DNA from: Chitinophagaceae bacterium
Lineage (GTDB): Bacteria > Bacteroidota > Bacteroidia > Chitinophagales > Chitinophagaceae
Direction of reading: 5' to 3'
Length of the DNA: 58,464 bases
Assembly (NCBI GenBank): GCA_003168265.1
Contig: PMSV01000022.1
Location: 1 to 58,464 of the forward strand
Shown here: positions 27,233-34,992 of the stretch, in pieces
How the letters are laid out: each line of letters starts with the position of its first letter
Numbering within the stretch: position 1 is the first letter of the stretch
Translations under genes and position numbers: made by a program
The notes under the pieces: generated by a model
The model's database searches: none
The model's input: the letters and a program-made list of their open reading frames with translations, nothing else
Told to the model about the DNA's origin: nothing

Positions 27233-27254
27233 GTGACCTAAGAATTAATTGAAC

Positions 27255-29720
27255 TTATACCTCGCCTCCCATAAATGGGTCACTGATCGAAGGCTTACCT
27301 GATTCTACATGCCCGGCATATCTCCACTCAAATCTATCATTTCCCTTCATAAAAAAGCTGAAATCATACCATCCTTTACTCGACTGAATGTCCAGGTTCA
27401 CTTTAGTAACCCCCGGGTCAATATCTTTATTTATGGGTCCAAAACTCTTGTAAGCATTGTCAACGATCCTGGCAGCAATCGGAGTTTTTTGATTATGGCT
27501 GAATTCCAAAACGATTCCAGACTCCGGATAACTCAAACGAATCCCAATCCCCGCATCGGCAGCCGACCCTCTGAAAGCTCGCATAAAACCATTGGGTCCG
27601 TGAATCTCAATATCATAATCTCCATGCTCAAATTCCTTCAAATCAATCCGGTCATTGATCCGGTCTCCGGCCTTCACCGCATAACTCTTAAGTTTCATTT
27701 CCCTTCCATAACTATATACAGAAAACGGAGATCCGGCAGACCGGCCTTTGAATAGCTGGTTCCCCGCATGCAGACTAAATTGAAAAAATGCCCGGTCCGG
27801 ACTCAGCGTCCCATCAACATAGAGTTCATAGGGAATGGCGCAGGCAAGCCTGGTGCCCTTTTCCTGGGAAGGCAACAGGGTGCTGGAACCAGGATCGCCG
27901 TTGATCTGCCCTATCTCCTCACGACTGAGGTTCCTATAATTGATCGGCGGACTCTTGAATTTTGCCTTATAGATCCCTTCGATAAATTCATTTTTCACAA
28001 CAAAAGGCAGATCCTCCTTCTTGTCAAGCGGTTCCGCTTGAAAAACCGAAGTCAGGTCACCGCAAACAGCGCGGCGAAACTGACTCACCAAAGGAGCTTT
28101 GATTTCCCGGCCCGTTTTCTTGCTCAGGAAGACCTCCAAAAACTGCAATGTGGAAGTATGGTCAAAGACCTGGGAGTTCACCCAACCGCCGCGGGTCCAG
28201 GGAGAAGCAACGATCAGGGGCACCCGGTAACCCAGTCCGATGGAACCCGGAGAATCCTGGGCAAGTTTGACATGCTCAACACCCGTATCGATGCCGGCAG
28301 AAACCGCACCCGTCTCCGGCCTGCCGGCTTCAGGAGCAACGAAAGGCGGCTGATGATCAAAATAGCCATCGTTCTCGTCATAGGCCAGGATAAAAATCGT
28401 CTTCTTCCAGATCTCAGGGTTCTTTGTAAGAATATCCATTGCTTCAGAAAGATACCAGGAGCCAAACCATGGAGCGCTCGGATGATCCGAAAAATATTCA
28501 GGAGCTACCAGCCAGGAAACTGTAGGGAGATTTCCGTCCTGCACATCCTGCCGGAATTGATGAAAAAGATCGCCCTTGGGTATATTGATTTCCTTTTCAT
28601 GATTGTCGTCCTGGTAAGTGACACTCTCCAGTTCATGCTGATGGGGGTCCCCGGTATTGGTTACAAAGGCTTTGCCGTGGACATTCTTCTGATGCTGCGT
28701 AAGATGTTCATAGTGTTCCTGGGTAAATGTTTTTTGTTCTTCGTAAGTATGTTCAAGTTCTTCCTTAGCATATTTCAATTTATTCTGCGCATCTTCTAAA
28801 TCCTTGCTGCCGGCAGGCAGAGTCTTCGTCTTTGCCTCCCATACCGCGATCTCTTTCTTTAGCTTTTCCACTTTAACCGGCAGGTAATCGATATAGGCCC
28901 TGGTCAGTTTGACATTATACTGCCTGAAATATTCCAGGGGATTATCCCCGAAATTTCCCAGCCATACATCCTGCTCGTCCGTGAATCCATGGTCCTGGCC
29001 GATCTCGTTTTGATAGACCTTCCAGCTCACTCCATTCTTTTCCAGGATCTCTGGGAAGGTCTCCCATTCCACTCCCCTTTCCACATCATCATTCTGGACA
29101 TAGGGCTTTGAATTGGAATGTTGCTCCTGCCTCACCGTCCCGCTCCAGAAATAAAGCCGGTTTGGGTCCGTCCCCGTCAGTGAAGAACAAAAATTCTGGT
29201 CGCAAACCGTAAACGCATCCGCCAAGGCATAATAAAATGGAATATCCTCCCTCGTATAAAAACCCATGGTCAAAGGCATCCGGCCATATTCATAATTATC
29301 GTCAGATTTTTTCGCCTCCAGCCAGTTATCGTATTTGCCATTATTGCGAGCTTCCATCTGGCTCCTCCTTCCATGCGGAAGCGAACCCATCCAGGTGATC
29401 TTCGTATTCTTAATATCCAGGCGGAAAGGACAATAAGTCTCCCCATCATGATTTGTCTGAAGCCAGACCTTATTCCGATTCGGCTGCCTGATCACCCTTG
29501 GATCACGGAAGCCCCTCACTCCCCTCAACGTCCCGAAAGTATGATCAAAGGAACGGTTCTCCTGCATCAGCAGTACGATATGTTCCGCATGCATAAAATC
29601 AGTACCCGGTTCCGGTGCGATCGTCAAAGCCCTTTGAATCGACTCAGGCAAAAACTGGCTGACTCCGAGAGCCCCCGAAAGCAAGACCGATTTCTTAATA
29701 AAACTCCTTCGTGTTTCCAT
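27255..29720 (-). CDS. Exported phosphocholine-specific phospholipase C
   Basis: The protein has 821 residues. It begins METRRSFIKKSVLLSGALG, a textbook twin-arginine leader. The catalytic phosphoesterase domain has EHIVLLMQENRSFDHTFGTL, SLTGTDPNRLYFWSG, WLVAPEYFSDHPS and AYDENDGYFDH. The last 200 residues hold the two DUF756 C-terminal domains found in this family (PYELYVDGTL and the later WYDFSFFMKGN copy). Family members release phosphocholine from phosphatidylcholine or sphingomyelin outside the cell. A run of about 60 residues near 290-350 is lysine/glutamate-rich and may be an extended helical insert. It is the first gene of the six-gene operon; the promoter was not identified. Confidence 0.92.
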   Translation of the reverse strand: METRRSFIKKSVLLSGALGVSQFLPESIQRALTIAPEPGTDFMHAEHIVLLMQENRSFDHTFGTLRGVRGFRDPRVIRQPNRNKVWLQTNHDGETYCPFRLDIKNTKITWMGSLPHGRRSQMEARNNGKYDNWLEAKKSDDNYEYGRMPLTMGFYTREDIPFYYALADAFTVCDQNFCSSLTGTDPNRLYFWSGTVRQEQHSNSKPYVQNDDVERGVEWETFPEILEKNGVSWKVYQNEIGQDHGFTDEQDVWLGNFGDNPLEYFRQYNVKLTRAYIDYLPVKVEKLKKEIAVWEAKTKTLPAGSKDLEDAQNKLKYAKEELEHTYEEQKTFTQEHYEHLTQHQKNVHGKAFVTNTGDPHQHELESVTYQDDNHEKEINIPKGDLFHQFRQDVQDGNLPTVSWLVAPEYFSDHPSAPWFGSWYLSEAMDILTKNPEIWKKTIFILAYDENDGYFDHQPPFVAPEAGRPETGAVSAGIDTGVEHVKLAQDSPGSIGLGYRVPLIVASPWTRGGWVNSQVFDHTSTLQFLEVFLSKKTGREIKAPLVSQFRRAVCGDLTSVFQAEPLDKKEDLPFVVKNEFIEGIYKAKFKSPPINYRNLSREEIGQINGDPGSSTLLPSQEKGTRLACAIPYELYVDGTLSPDRAFFQFSLHAGNQLFKGRSAGSPFSVYSYGREMKLKSYAVKAGDRINDRIDLKEFEHGDYDIEIHGPNGFMRAFRGSAADAGIGIRLSYPESGIVLEFSHNQKTPIAARIVDNAYKSFGPINKDIDPGVTKVNLDIQSSKGWYDFSFFMKGNDRFEWRYAGHVESGKPSISDPFMGGEV

Positions 29721-29849
29721 GATTCCACAATTTAGTAGGATTGCAACTAATATATATTAAATTTTCATTACCTAATTCAGTTCTCTTTCAAAGTCCTTAA
29801 ATGATCGCTCTTTAGCTTCCAAATTTTAACTTTTTGAACATTCTGATTA

Positions 29850-29878
29850 TTTGCTATCCTTTGACGTTAATAACTTTA
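29850..29878 (+). promoter_or_regulatory. Candidate promoter of higBA
   Basis: TTTG (29850-29853) and TAACTTTA (29871-29878) are 17 bases apart and resemble the Bacteroidota TTTG / TAnnTTTG promoter with one mismatch. Transcription would begin near 29885, just before the higB remnant. Confidence 0.4.
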
Positions 29879-29891
29879 GACAGAAGTAAGG

Positions 29892-30170
29892 ATAGTATCA
29901 TTTGGAAATTCAGAAACAGAAAAAGTATGGAATGGAACAAGAGTCAAAAAATTACCTGATGAAATTCAAAATATCGGATGAAGGAAATTAAGAATGCTAA
30001 ATAACTCTATTGACTTGGCTGATTTAAGAATTCCTCCTTCCAATAGACTTGAAAAGTTATTTGGAAATCTTAAAAATTTTTATAGTGTGCGAATAAATGA
30101 TCAATGGAGAATTATTTTCAAATGGAATTCAGGTAACGCTTTCGAAGTTAAAATAATTGACTATCATTAA
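29892..30170 (+). pseudogene. higB: Broken HigB-type (RelE/ParE) toxin gene
   Basis: The frame 29892-30170 reads, in order, VSFGNSETEKVWNG, a TGA stop (29979-29981), RKLRMLNNSIDL, a PPSNRLEKLFGNL stretch, YSVRINDQWRIIFKW and VKIIDYH. Its 93 codons match the usual HigB length. Two defects are visible: the expected start position is ATA rather than ATG, with no other in-frame start after the upstream TAG at 29877, and the TGA sits where relatives usually have arginine (CGA), so one C-to-T change explains it. The C-terminal piece from ATG 29994 could still be translated but lacks the N-terminal half. The antitoxin gene is intact. The start defect is less certain than the stop. Confidence 0.85.
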
Positions 30171-30180
30171 TTTTATTAAT

Positions 30181-30480
30181 ATGACAAGACTCAAAAATAT
30201 TCACCCTGGCGAAGTCCTCGTTGAGGAATTTCTTAATCCTTTGAATATAATAGCATACAAACTTGCAAAAGCTATCGAAATTCCACAGACCAGGGTTTCC
30301 GAAATAGTTAAAGGCAATAGAAGAATTACAGCCGATACTGCCGTCAGGCTAAGTAAGTACTTTGGCAATAGCGCCAAATTCTGGCTTGGACTGCAGGACG
30401 ATTTTGACATAGAAGAAGAAATGATTATCAAAAGTGCAATTCTTAAGACTATAAAACCTATCAGTACAAAAGTTGCATAA
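30181..30480 (+). CDS. higA: HigA-type antitoxin, XRE-family helix-turn-helix
   Basis: The protein has 99 residues. ATG 30181 is chosen because it gives the family N-terminus MTRLKNIHPGEVLVEEF; a TTG eight codons upstream is unlikely. The helix-turn-helix reads AYKLAKAIEIPQTRVSEIVKG, followed by RRITADTAVRLSKYFGNSAKFWLGLQ, the diagnostic HigA tail. It binds the toxin and represses its own promoter in studied systems. It starts 11 bases after the broken toxin gene and looks complete, so it may persist as a regulator or as a protective antitoxin against related toxins. Confidence 0.9.
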   Translation: MTRLKNIHPGEVLVEEFLNPLNIIAYKLAKAIEIPQTRVSEIVKGNRRITADTAVRLSKYFGNSAKFWLGLQDDFDIEEEMIIKSAILKTIKPISTKVA

Positions 30481-30640
30481 TGACTTACACTTATCAAAGG
30501 TCTTCTTCTAGGAATATCAAAGCAGTCGGTAATTAGCGATTGAGTTTTGCCCCCTTTAATTTCTTTAGCAAGAATCGCATATTCGCCCAGCTCCCGTTTT
30601 TATAGGTTTGTCTAAAATTACGCACGTGACAAACTCCAGG

Positions 30641-31015
30641 ATGCAAACCGTTTCCCCAAACATTTACGTAAGCGATATCAAAAAAACGATAGAATTTTAC
30701 GAAACCATTGGATTCATTAAGGTAACCATGGTAGGAGATGAAGAAGACCCGGTCTTTGCCCTCATGAAATGTGGCGATCTAAGCTTTATGTTTCAAACCT
30801 TCAAAAGCATCCAAGACGAGTTGCCGGCTATCAGCCGGACAAATGGTGGCTCCTTGCTACTCTACATAAACATGAAAGGCATCCGGGATTTTCATGAAAG
30901 GATAAAAGACAGCGTAACCATATTAAATGGTCTAAGCAAAACCTTCTATGGTGCCACTGAATTTTCAATCCTTGATTGCAATAACTTCATGCTAACTTTT
31001 GCTGAAGATGAATGA
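30641..31015 (+). CDS. VOC (glyoxalase/bleomycin-resistance) fold protein
   Basis: About 124 residues; ATG 30641 gives the N-terminus MQTVSPNIYVSDIKKTIEFYE, where YVSDIxKTIEFYE is the classic first strand-helix of a VOC module. A second beta-alpha-beta unit ends in FSILDCNNFMLTFAE. VOC proteins bind metals or small molecules and include dioxygenases, antibiotic-binding proteins and isomerases. The usual metal-binding residues are not obvious, so a binding role is as likely as catalysis. The stop overlaps the start of the next gene by eight bases, so the two are translated together. Confidence 0.8.
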   Translation: MQTVSPNIYVSDIKKTIEFYETIGFIKVTMVGDEEDPVFALMKCGDLSFMFQTFKSIQDELPAISRTNGGSLLLYINMKGIRDFHERIKDSVTILNGLSKTFYGATEFSILDCNNFMLTFAEDE

Positions 31016-31841
31016 CCCACTAAATAAACTCTCTCCAACCCAGGCAGAAAAAAGAATCCTGCGTTCCAAAAGAATCAGGTTCAGAGAACTCTATCTGTAT
31101 ACTATAGCAGAAATACGGTCCTTGCAAAATACCTCCAGAATCCGCGCCATGGAGTTATATGCATTATCAGAATTTCAAAGCCTTCCATCGATAGGAATAA
31201 AATTTGCCCATGATCTTATTTCTCTTGGCTTCTATTCACTCGACGAACTAAAAAAGAAGAAACCTGAAAAGCTAATCCATCAACTCGAAAAACAGATCGG
31301 TGCCTGGGCCGACCCCTGTCTCGAAGACCAATTTCGTCTGGTGATCCATTACGCCAATCACAGAAAAAGCAAAAAAAATTGGTGGGATTTCACGGGTGAG
31401 CGAAAAGCATACAGGCTAAAGCACGGCTACCCCTCCGATCGTCCCTCAAAGCCCTGGTATGAACTGGAGCAATACAAAATGCCAAATCAAATCAATGCAA
31501 AGTCGAATCTCACCAAAGAAGATATTTCAAAAAAACTGCGTGCCGCAATGAGCCATATCAAAAAAAATTATTCGGAGCCGCTAACTCTGCGATCATTATC
31601 CAGGATCGCCTGCCTTTCCCCCTTTCATTTACAACGCTCTTTCAAAGCAGCCTATGAAAAAAGCCCGCTTCAATATATCACACAACTTAGGTTGAAAAAA
31701 GCTTGCAGGCTTCTCAAACAAACTAAGCAACCGGTAAATGAAATCGTGATAAAGTGCGGATTTGAAAACTCAAGTTCCTTTATCCGTTTATTCAAAAACC
31801 AATACGACCAGACACCGCTTGAATATCGAATTACTTCGTGA
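31008..31841 (+). CDS. Fusion of a Cdd1-like helix-hairpin-helix domain with an AraC-type DNA-binding domain
   Basis: About 277 residues. Residues of about 50-150 contain FQSLPSIGIKFAHDLISLGFYSLDELKKK, then QIGAWADPCLEDQFRLVIHYANH and KKNWWDFTGERKAYR, the pattern of the small Cdd1 ('pathogenicity locus') helix-hairpin-helix proteins of Bacteroidota and Firmicutes. The last 100 residues are an AraC/XylS helix-turn-helix pair (LTLRSLSRIACLSPFHLQRSF and VNEIVIKCGFENSSSFIRLF). I have not met this combination and could not search for it. Its start lies inside the VOC gene end. A regulator that senses something through the Cdd1 part is inferred. It overlaps the convergent hydrolase gene by 11 bases. 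Confidence 0.8.
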   Translation: MNDPLNKLSPTQAEKRILRSKRIRFRELYLYTIAEIRSLQNTSRIRAMELYALSEFQSLPSIGIKFAHDLISLGFYSLDELKKKKPEKLIHQLEKQIGAWADPCLEDQFRLVIHYANHRKSKKNWWDFTGERKAYRLKHGYPSDRPSKPWYELEQYKMPNQINAKSNLTKEDISKKLRAAMSHIKKNYSEPLTLRSLSRIACLSPFHLQRSFKAAYEKSPLQYITQLRLKKACRLLKQTKQPVNEIVIKCGFENSSSFIRLFKNQYDQTPLEYRITS

Positions 31842-32955
31842 CGTCTTTCATTGTCGCTGGAATATAGCCTTGCGCCAAATTATCAAAACCAACTCCAGAT
31901 CGCATCTTTTCATCTAAAAAGGCCAAAGTCAGCTTCAGCACAGCCACGTATTTCCCATTATCCGGACAATTCCCCGCAGCCCAGGTATATGGCCCTATAC
32001 AGCAGAAATCCTCATGCTTGCCCTCATTCAATTGTAAGATTCTTTTATCCGGAATCCCCCCCGCAAAATTAAAAACCGAATCAAATGAGTCACTATGAGA
32101 AGACGTCGAAGGCCCGCTCTCGAAACGCAGATAGGGAACCGACATACTCCTGTCAATGAACTCCCTGGTATGCACAAGCCTGTTGAAATTGCTGTCCTCC
32201 TTTTTTGAATCAGGCTCCTTTTGTCCATAGTGATGAAATTCGGAACCCTCCATGGAGACGATGCAACGAACATTCGGGACCTGAGCGGCGAGAAGATTTC
32301 CCGCAAGTCCGCCCCAGCTATACCCAACAATCGCCAGTTTCCCCAAATCTATATCCGGATCCGAATGCAAATAATGAATCCCAAATTCCGCGTCTTTCAC
32401 CTGTTCAAAAAGATCTTCAGGCTCAGTAGTCATATCTCCCGGAAAACGTCCGATCGAACTAAGGGACAGGACCACATAACCCTGCATTGCAAGACCCTCA
32501 AAAAGTGCTACATTCTCAAAACCCGTACTTCCATAACTCGCCAGGTAAACCACTAACGGCCATTTTCCCTTCAATCCGGGCCTCCTGCCATAAGATTTCA
32601 ACCTGTAATTCAACAATTTGACCGAATCACCGCATCCGAAGCCATCACAAAAAGCCTTGGCCATTTGCCTGGAGAGCCCTTCAGGAGTGGCCGTCCCGGG
32701 ATAAAATCCGGCGCGTTCCTCGAACAATCTTAGCATATCGCCATAAACAAGGGCTGTATCTCCCCCTTGAATGCTTGCAGGATACCAGAGATCCAGATCG
32801 ACTGGTCGGAAATGCAGCGGATCCCTGACGTCAGTTCCACTACGATAAACCCTCGAACTATCATAGACACGGATGGTCTTAAACCCAACGACTTGAGCAT
32901 GGACCCCATATAAAATAAAAAAACTAAGGAAGAATGCGAGTATAATTTTTTGCAT
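31831..32955 (-). CDS. Exported alpha/beta hydrolase
   Basis: The protein has 374 residues and a signal peptide (FLSFFILYGVHAQ). The nucleophile elbow is GYSWGG in AIVGYSWGGLAGN, preceded by WPLVVYLASYGS (oxyanion strand). A late NEGKHEDFC probably supplies the catalytic histidine, and the acidic partner is not obvious. The general form is that of dienelactone-hydrolase/PAF-acetylhydrolase-like esterases. It is separated by 58 bases from the HIT gene on the same strand. The substrate is unknown; esterase or lipase is the safe reading. Confidence 0.82.
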   Translation of the reverse strand: MQKIILAFFLSFFILYGVHAQVVGFKTIRVYDSSRVYRSGTDVRDPLHFRPVDLDLWYPASIQGGDTALVYGDMLRLFEERAGFYPGTATPEGLSRQMAKAFCDGFGCGDSVKLLNYRLKSYGRRPGLKGKWPLVVYLASYGSTGFENVALFEGLAMQGYVVLSLSSIGRFPGDMTTEPEDLFEQVKDAEFGIHYLHSDPDIDLGKLAIVGYSWGGLAGNLLAAQVPNVRCIVSMEGSEFHHYGQKEPDSKKEDSNFNRLVHTREFIDRSMSVPYLRFESGPSTSSHSDSFDSVFNFAGGIPDKRILQLNEGKHEDFCCIGPYTWAAGNCPDNGKYVAVLKLTLAFLDEKMRSGVGFDNLAQGYIPATMKDVTK

Positions 32956-33013
32956 ATGGATGGTATGAGATCAAAAGGTAGCCATCCATTTCTAAAGAAA
33001 ATGGTAAAACAAT

Positions 33014-33406
33014 CTACGCGAGCTGCCCAAGTATCTTCTCCTGAGCCAGCTTTAATTTCTCAGGAGTGACCTGCACCTTATGGCCTGTAAAATTCAGGTC
33101 GTTCGCGCTGTTGATGGGAATCAGGTGCAGGTGAGCATGGGGCACTTCAAGTCCGACCACCGAGATTCCGCAACGGTTGCAGGGAAAGGATTTCTCGATT
33201 GCCCGCGCGATCGGCTGCGCAAAAACCAGCATGCGACTCAGAAAGTCTGTGTCCAGATCAAAGAATTTGTCCACCTCGGTCTTAGGCACAACGAGTACAT
33301 GCCCTTCACGAAGAGGAAAAATGTCCAGGAAGGCGAAAAAAAAATCGTCTTCCGCGATCTTATAGGAAGGAATATCGCCCTTGATGATTTTGGAAAAGAT
33401 GGTCAT
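33014..33406 (-). CDS. HIT-family nucleotide hydrolase
   Basis: The protein has 130 residues. The histidine triad HAHLHLIPI lies at about residues 96-104, with the N-terminal MTIFSKIIKGDIPSYKIAED and HVLVVPKTEVDKFFDL segments of the Hint branch. Hint proteins hydrolyse purine nucleoside phosphoramidates in the cytoplasm. The start shares one base with the greA stop (TAATG), so the two genes are surely co-translated. A conserved greA-HIT pairing is known in Bacteroidota as I recall, without a clear functional reason. Confidence 0.93.
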   Translation of the reverse strand: MTIFSKIIKGDIPSYKIAEDDFFFAFLDIFPLREGHVLVVPKTEVDKFFDLDTDFLSRMLVFAQPIARAIEKSFPCNRCGISVVGLEVPHAHLHLIPINSANDLNFTGHKVQVTPEKLKLAQEKILGQLA

Positions 33407-33879
33407 TATATGCTGATATTCTCGATCACGAACTTCAGAGTACCGGCAGGCACCTGCACCTCCGCAGTCTGGCCTACCACTTTGCCCAGCAATCCCTTTC
33501 CGATCGGGGAAGTGACGGAAATCTTGCTCAGTTTGAGATTGGCTTCCTTCTCCGAAACGAGGTGATAAGTCGCCTGCTTTTTGGTATTGAGATTGGTCAC
33601 CGTCACCTTCGTCAGAATGGAGACCTTACTCGTATCGATATTGGTTTCATCGATCACCCTTGCATTTGCCAGATCTGATTCCAGCTTCTGGATCTTGGCC
33701 TCTAAATGTCCCTGGGCATCTTTTGCCGCATCATATTCGGCATTCTCCCGCAGATCGCCTTTTTCCCTGGCTTCAGCTATGGCCCGGCTGGCAGCAGGTC
33801 TTTCCACTGACTTCATTTTCTGCAATTCTGACTTTAATTGCTCCATGGCCTCCTTTGTTAAATACATAATTCCGCTCAT
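33406..33879 (-). CDS. greA: Transcription elongation factor GreA
   Basis: The protein has 157 residues. A coiled-coil N-terminal half carries GDLRENAEYDAAKDAQG at its tip, with the acidic pair that helps RNA polymerase cleave backtracked RNA, and a C-terminal FKBP-like domain holds TVTNLNTKK and SPIGKGLLGKVVGQ. It rescues stalled RNA polymerase. The start at 33879 adds MSGI before a second possible start (MYLTKEAMEQL at 33867); both fit. An intrinsic terminator and a palindrome separate it from the upstream dehydrogenase gene, so it has its own promoter. Confidence 0.96.
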   Translation of the reverse strand: MSGIMYLTKEAMEQLKSELQKMKSVERPAASRAIAEAREKGDLRENAEYDAAKDAQGHLEAKIQKLESDLANARVIDETNIDTSKVSILTKVTVTNLNTKKQATYHLVSEKEANLKLSKISVTSPIGKGLLGKVVGQTAEVQVPAGTLKFVIENISI

Positions 33880-33917
33880 AATCTATCCTTTTTCTTCATT
33901 ATTCGTTACTGGTTGAG

Positions 33918-33951
33918 AAAAAAAATACAACGCCTCATCTCTGAAGCGTTG
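33918..33951 (-). terminator. Intrinsic terminator between the dehydrogenase/rsmA operon and greA
   Basis: On the minus strand CAACGCTTCA pairs with TGAGGCGTTG (one G-T pair, GAGA-type loop). TA and eight T bases (complement of 33918-33925) follow. This should stop transcripts coming from rsmA and the dehydrogenase, about 40 bases before greA. Confidence 0.85.
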
Positions 33952-33979
33952 CACATTTTGTACAAAAATATAAGTTATC

Positions 33980-34001
33980 GGCTTAATTTTAAAATTAAGC
34001 C
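33980..34001. repeat. Perfect 22-base palindrome
   Basis: GGCTTAATTTT is followed directly by its exact reverse complement AAAATTAAGCC. It lies 58 bases after the dehydrogenase stop and about 30 bases upstream of the terminator. It has no loop, so it is better suited to protein binding than to an RNA hairpin, though it could aid termination. Confidence 0.6.
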
Positions 34002-34059
34002 AATCGGTGCAGAAAAACAAAAGAAATCGGCTTCTTGCAAACAGGCTGGGACCGCCATT

Positions 34060-34986
34060 TCATAGCCCCAACTTTTCCAGGATAACCTTCGCCATCTTAT
34101 AAAAAGCCTCATGGCTATAGCTCGCAATATGTGGTGTAATTACCACATTCGGCCGTTCTATTAGCCAGTCCAGTTGGGCCCTTTCTACTTCCGTATAGCT
34201 CTCCAGCTTCTCATTCTCAAGCACATCCAGCCCCGCACCGGCAATCTTACCCCCTTCCAGGGCGCGGATCAGGGCTGCTGTGTCATGAACTTTCCCCCGG
34301 GAGCCATTGAGGAAAAAAGGCTTTCTTTCTAGGGAATGAAAGAACGGCTCCCCGGCCATATGGTAGGTTTCCTCCGTCAGGGGCACATGAAAGCAAATTA
34401 CATCTGCATAGCGGGCGATCTGCTCTAAATTCGCTTCGCGGACATTGCCCTTTGCAAAATCAAACTTGTATTTATCATAGGCCAGGATGGTCACCTCAAA
34501 AGGGGTCAACAGCCTGGCAAAAGCCCCACCCGTATTTCCGAAACCGATAATGCCTAGGGTCTTACCCGTCAGTTCCGTTCCTCTATTTGGTTCCCGTATC
34601 CATTTGCCCTCCCTCACTTCCCGGAAACTGCTATCGATCTTTTTCAAAAGGCTAAGCAATATCCCGAGCATATGCTCGGCCACAGCATTGCGGTTTCCTT
34701 CCGGGCTGCTCACACAGAGGATCTTCCTGGTCTCTGCATAGGCCATGTCGATCAGTTCCATTCCGCTGCCCAGTCTCCCGATCCATTCCAGTTTGGGGGC
34801 CCTCTCGATGATATTGCGGTCGACCTTCAAACGCGTCGTCACTATCAGTCCATGCGCATCCACGATTTCCTCCTGCAACTCTTCATAGCTGATCTGCGGC
34901 AGATAGCTCACGGCATAACCCTGGGTCTTCAGACGATCGATCAGGTATTCATGCACTTTGGCCGTAATTAAGGCTTTCTTCATCAT
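34060..34986 (-). CDS. D-isomer-specific 2-hydroxyacid dehydrogenase (SerA/GhrB-like)
   Basis: The protein has 308 residues. NAD(P)-binding [17 protein letters not shown] (G-x-G-x-x-G) lies near residue 145. The catalytic set is present: Arg in [10 protein letters not shown], Glu in [10 protein letters not shown], and His in [14 protein letters not shown]. These enzymes reduce 2-keto acids to D-2-hydroxy acids; phosphoglycerate dehydrogenase is one member, but no regulatory ACT domain follows, so serine biosynthesis is not certain. It lies 6 bases downstream of rsmA in the same direction, so the two are probably co-transcribed. Confidence 0.9.
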   Translation of the reverse strand: MMKKALITAKVHEYLIDRLKTQGYAVSYLPQISYEELQEEIVDAHGLIVTTRLKVDRNIIERAPKLEWIGRLGSGMELIDMAYAETRKILCVSSPEGNRNAVAEHMLGILLSLLKKIDSSFREVREGKWIREPNRGTELTGKTLGIIGFGNTGGAFARLLTPFEVTILAYDKYKFDFAKGNVREANLEQIARYADVICFHVPLTEETYHMAGEPFFHSLERKPFFLNGSRGKVHDTAALIRALEGGKIAGAGLDVLENEKLESYTEVERAQLDWLIERPNVVITPHIASYSHEAFYKMAKVILEKLGL

Positions 34987-34992
34987 TATTAA

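Noticed and set aside
27768-28799. Long plus-strand frame of 343 codons opposite the phospholipase C gene
   Set aside because: Antisense to a clear family member with conserved motifs; composition is that of a shadow frame.
17382-29720. Reading the cluster as a classical polysaccharide utilisation locus
   Set aside because: No SusC/SusD pair, no hybrid two-component or sigma/anti-sigma genes, so the definition is not met.
29979-29981. Possible recoding of the TGA in higB as selenocysteine
   Set aside because: The residue expected there is arginine, HigB is not a selenoprotein family, and no downstream stem-loop was evident.
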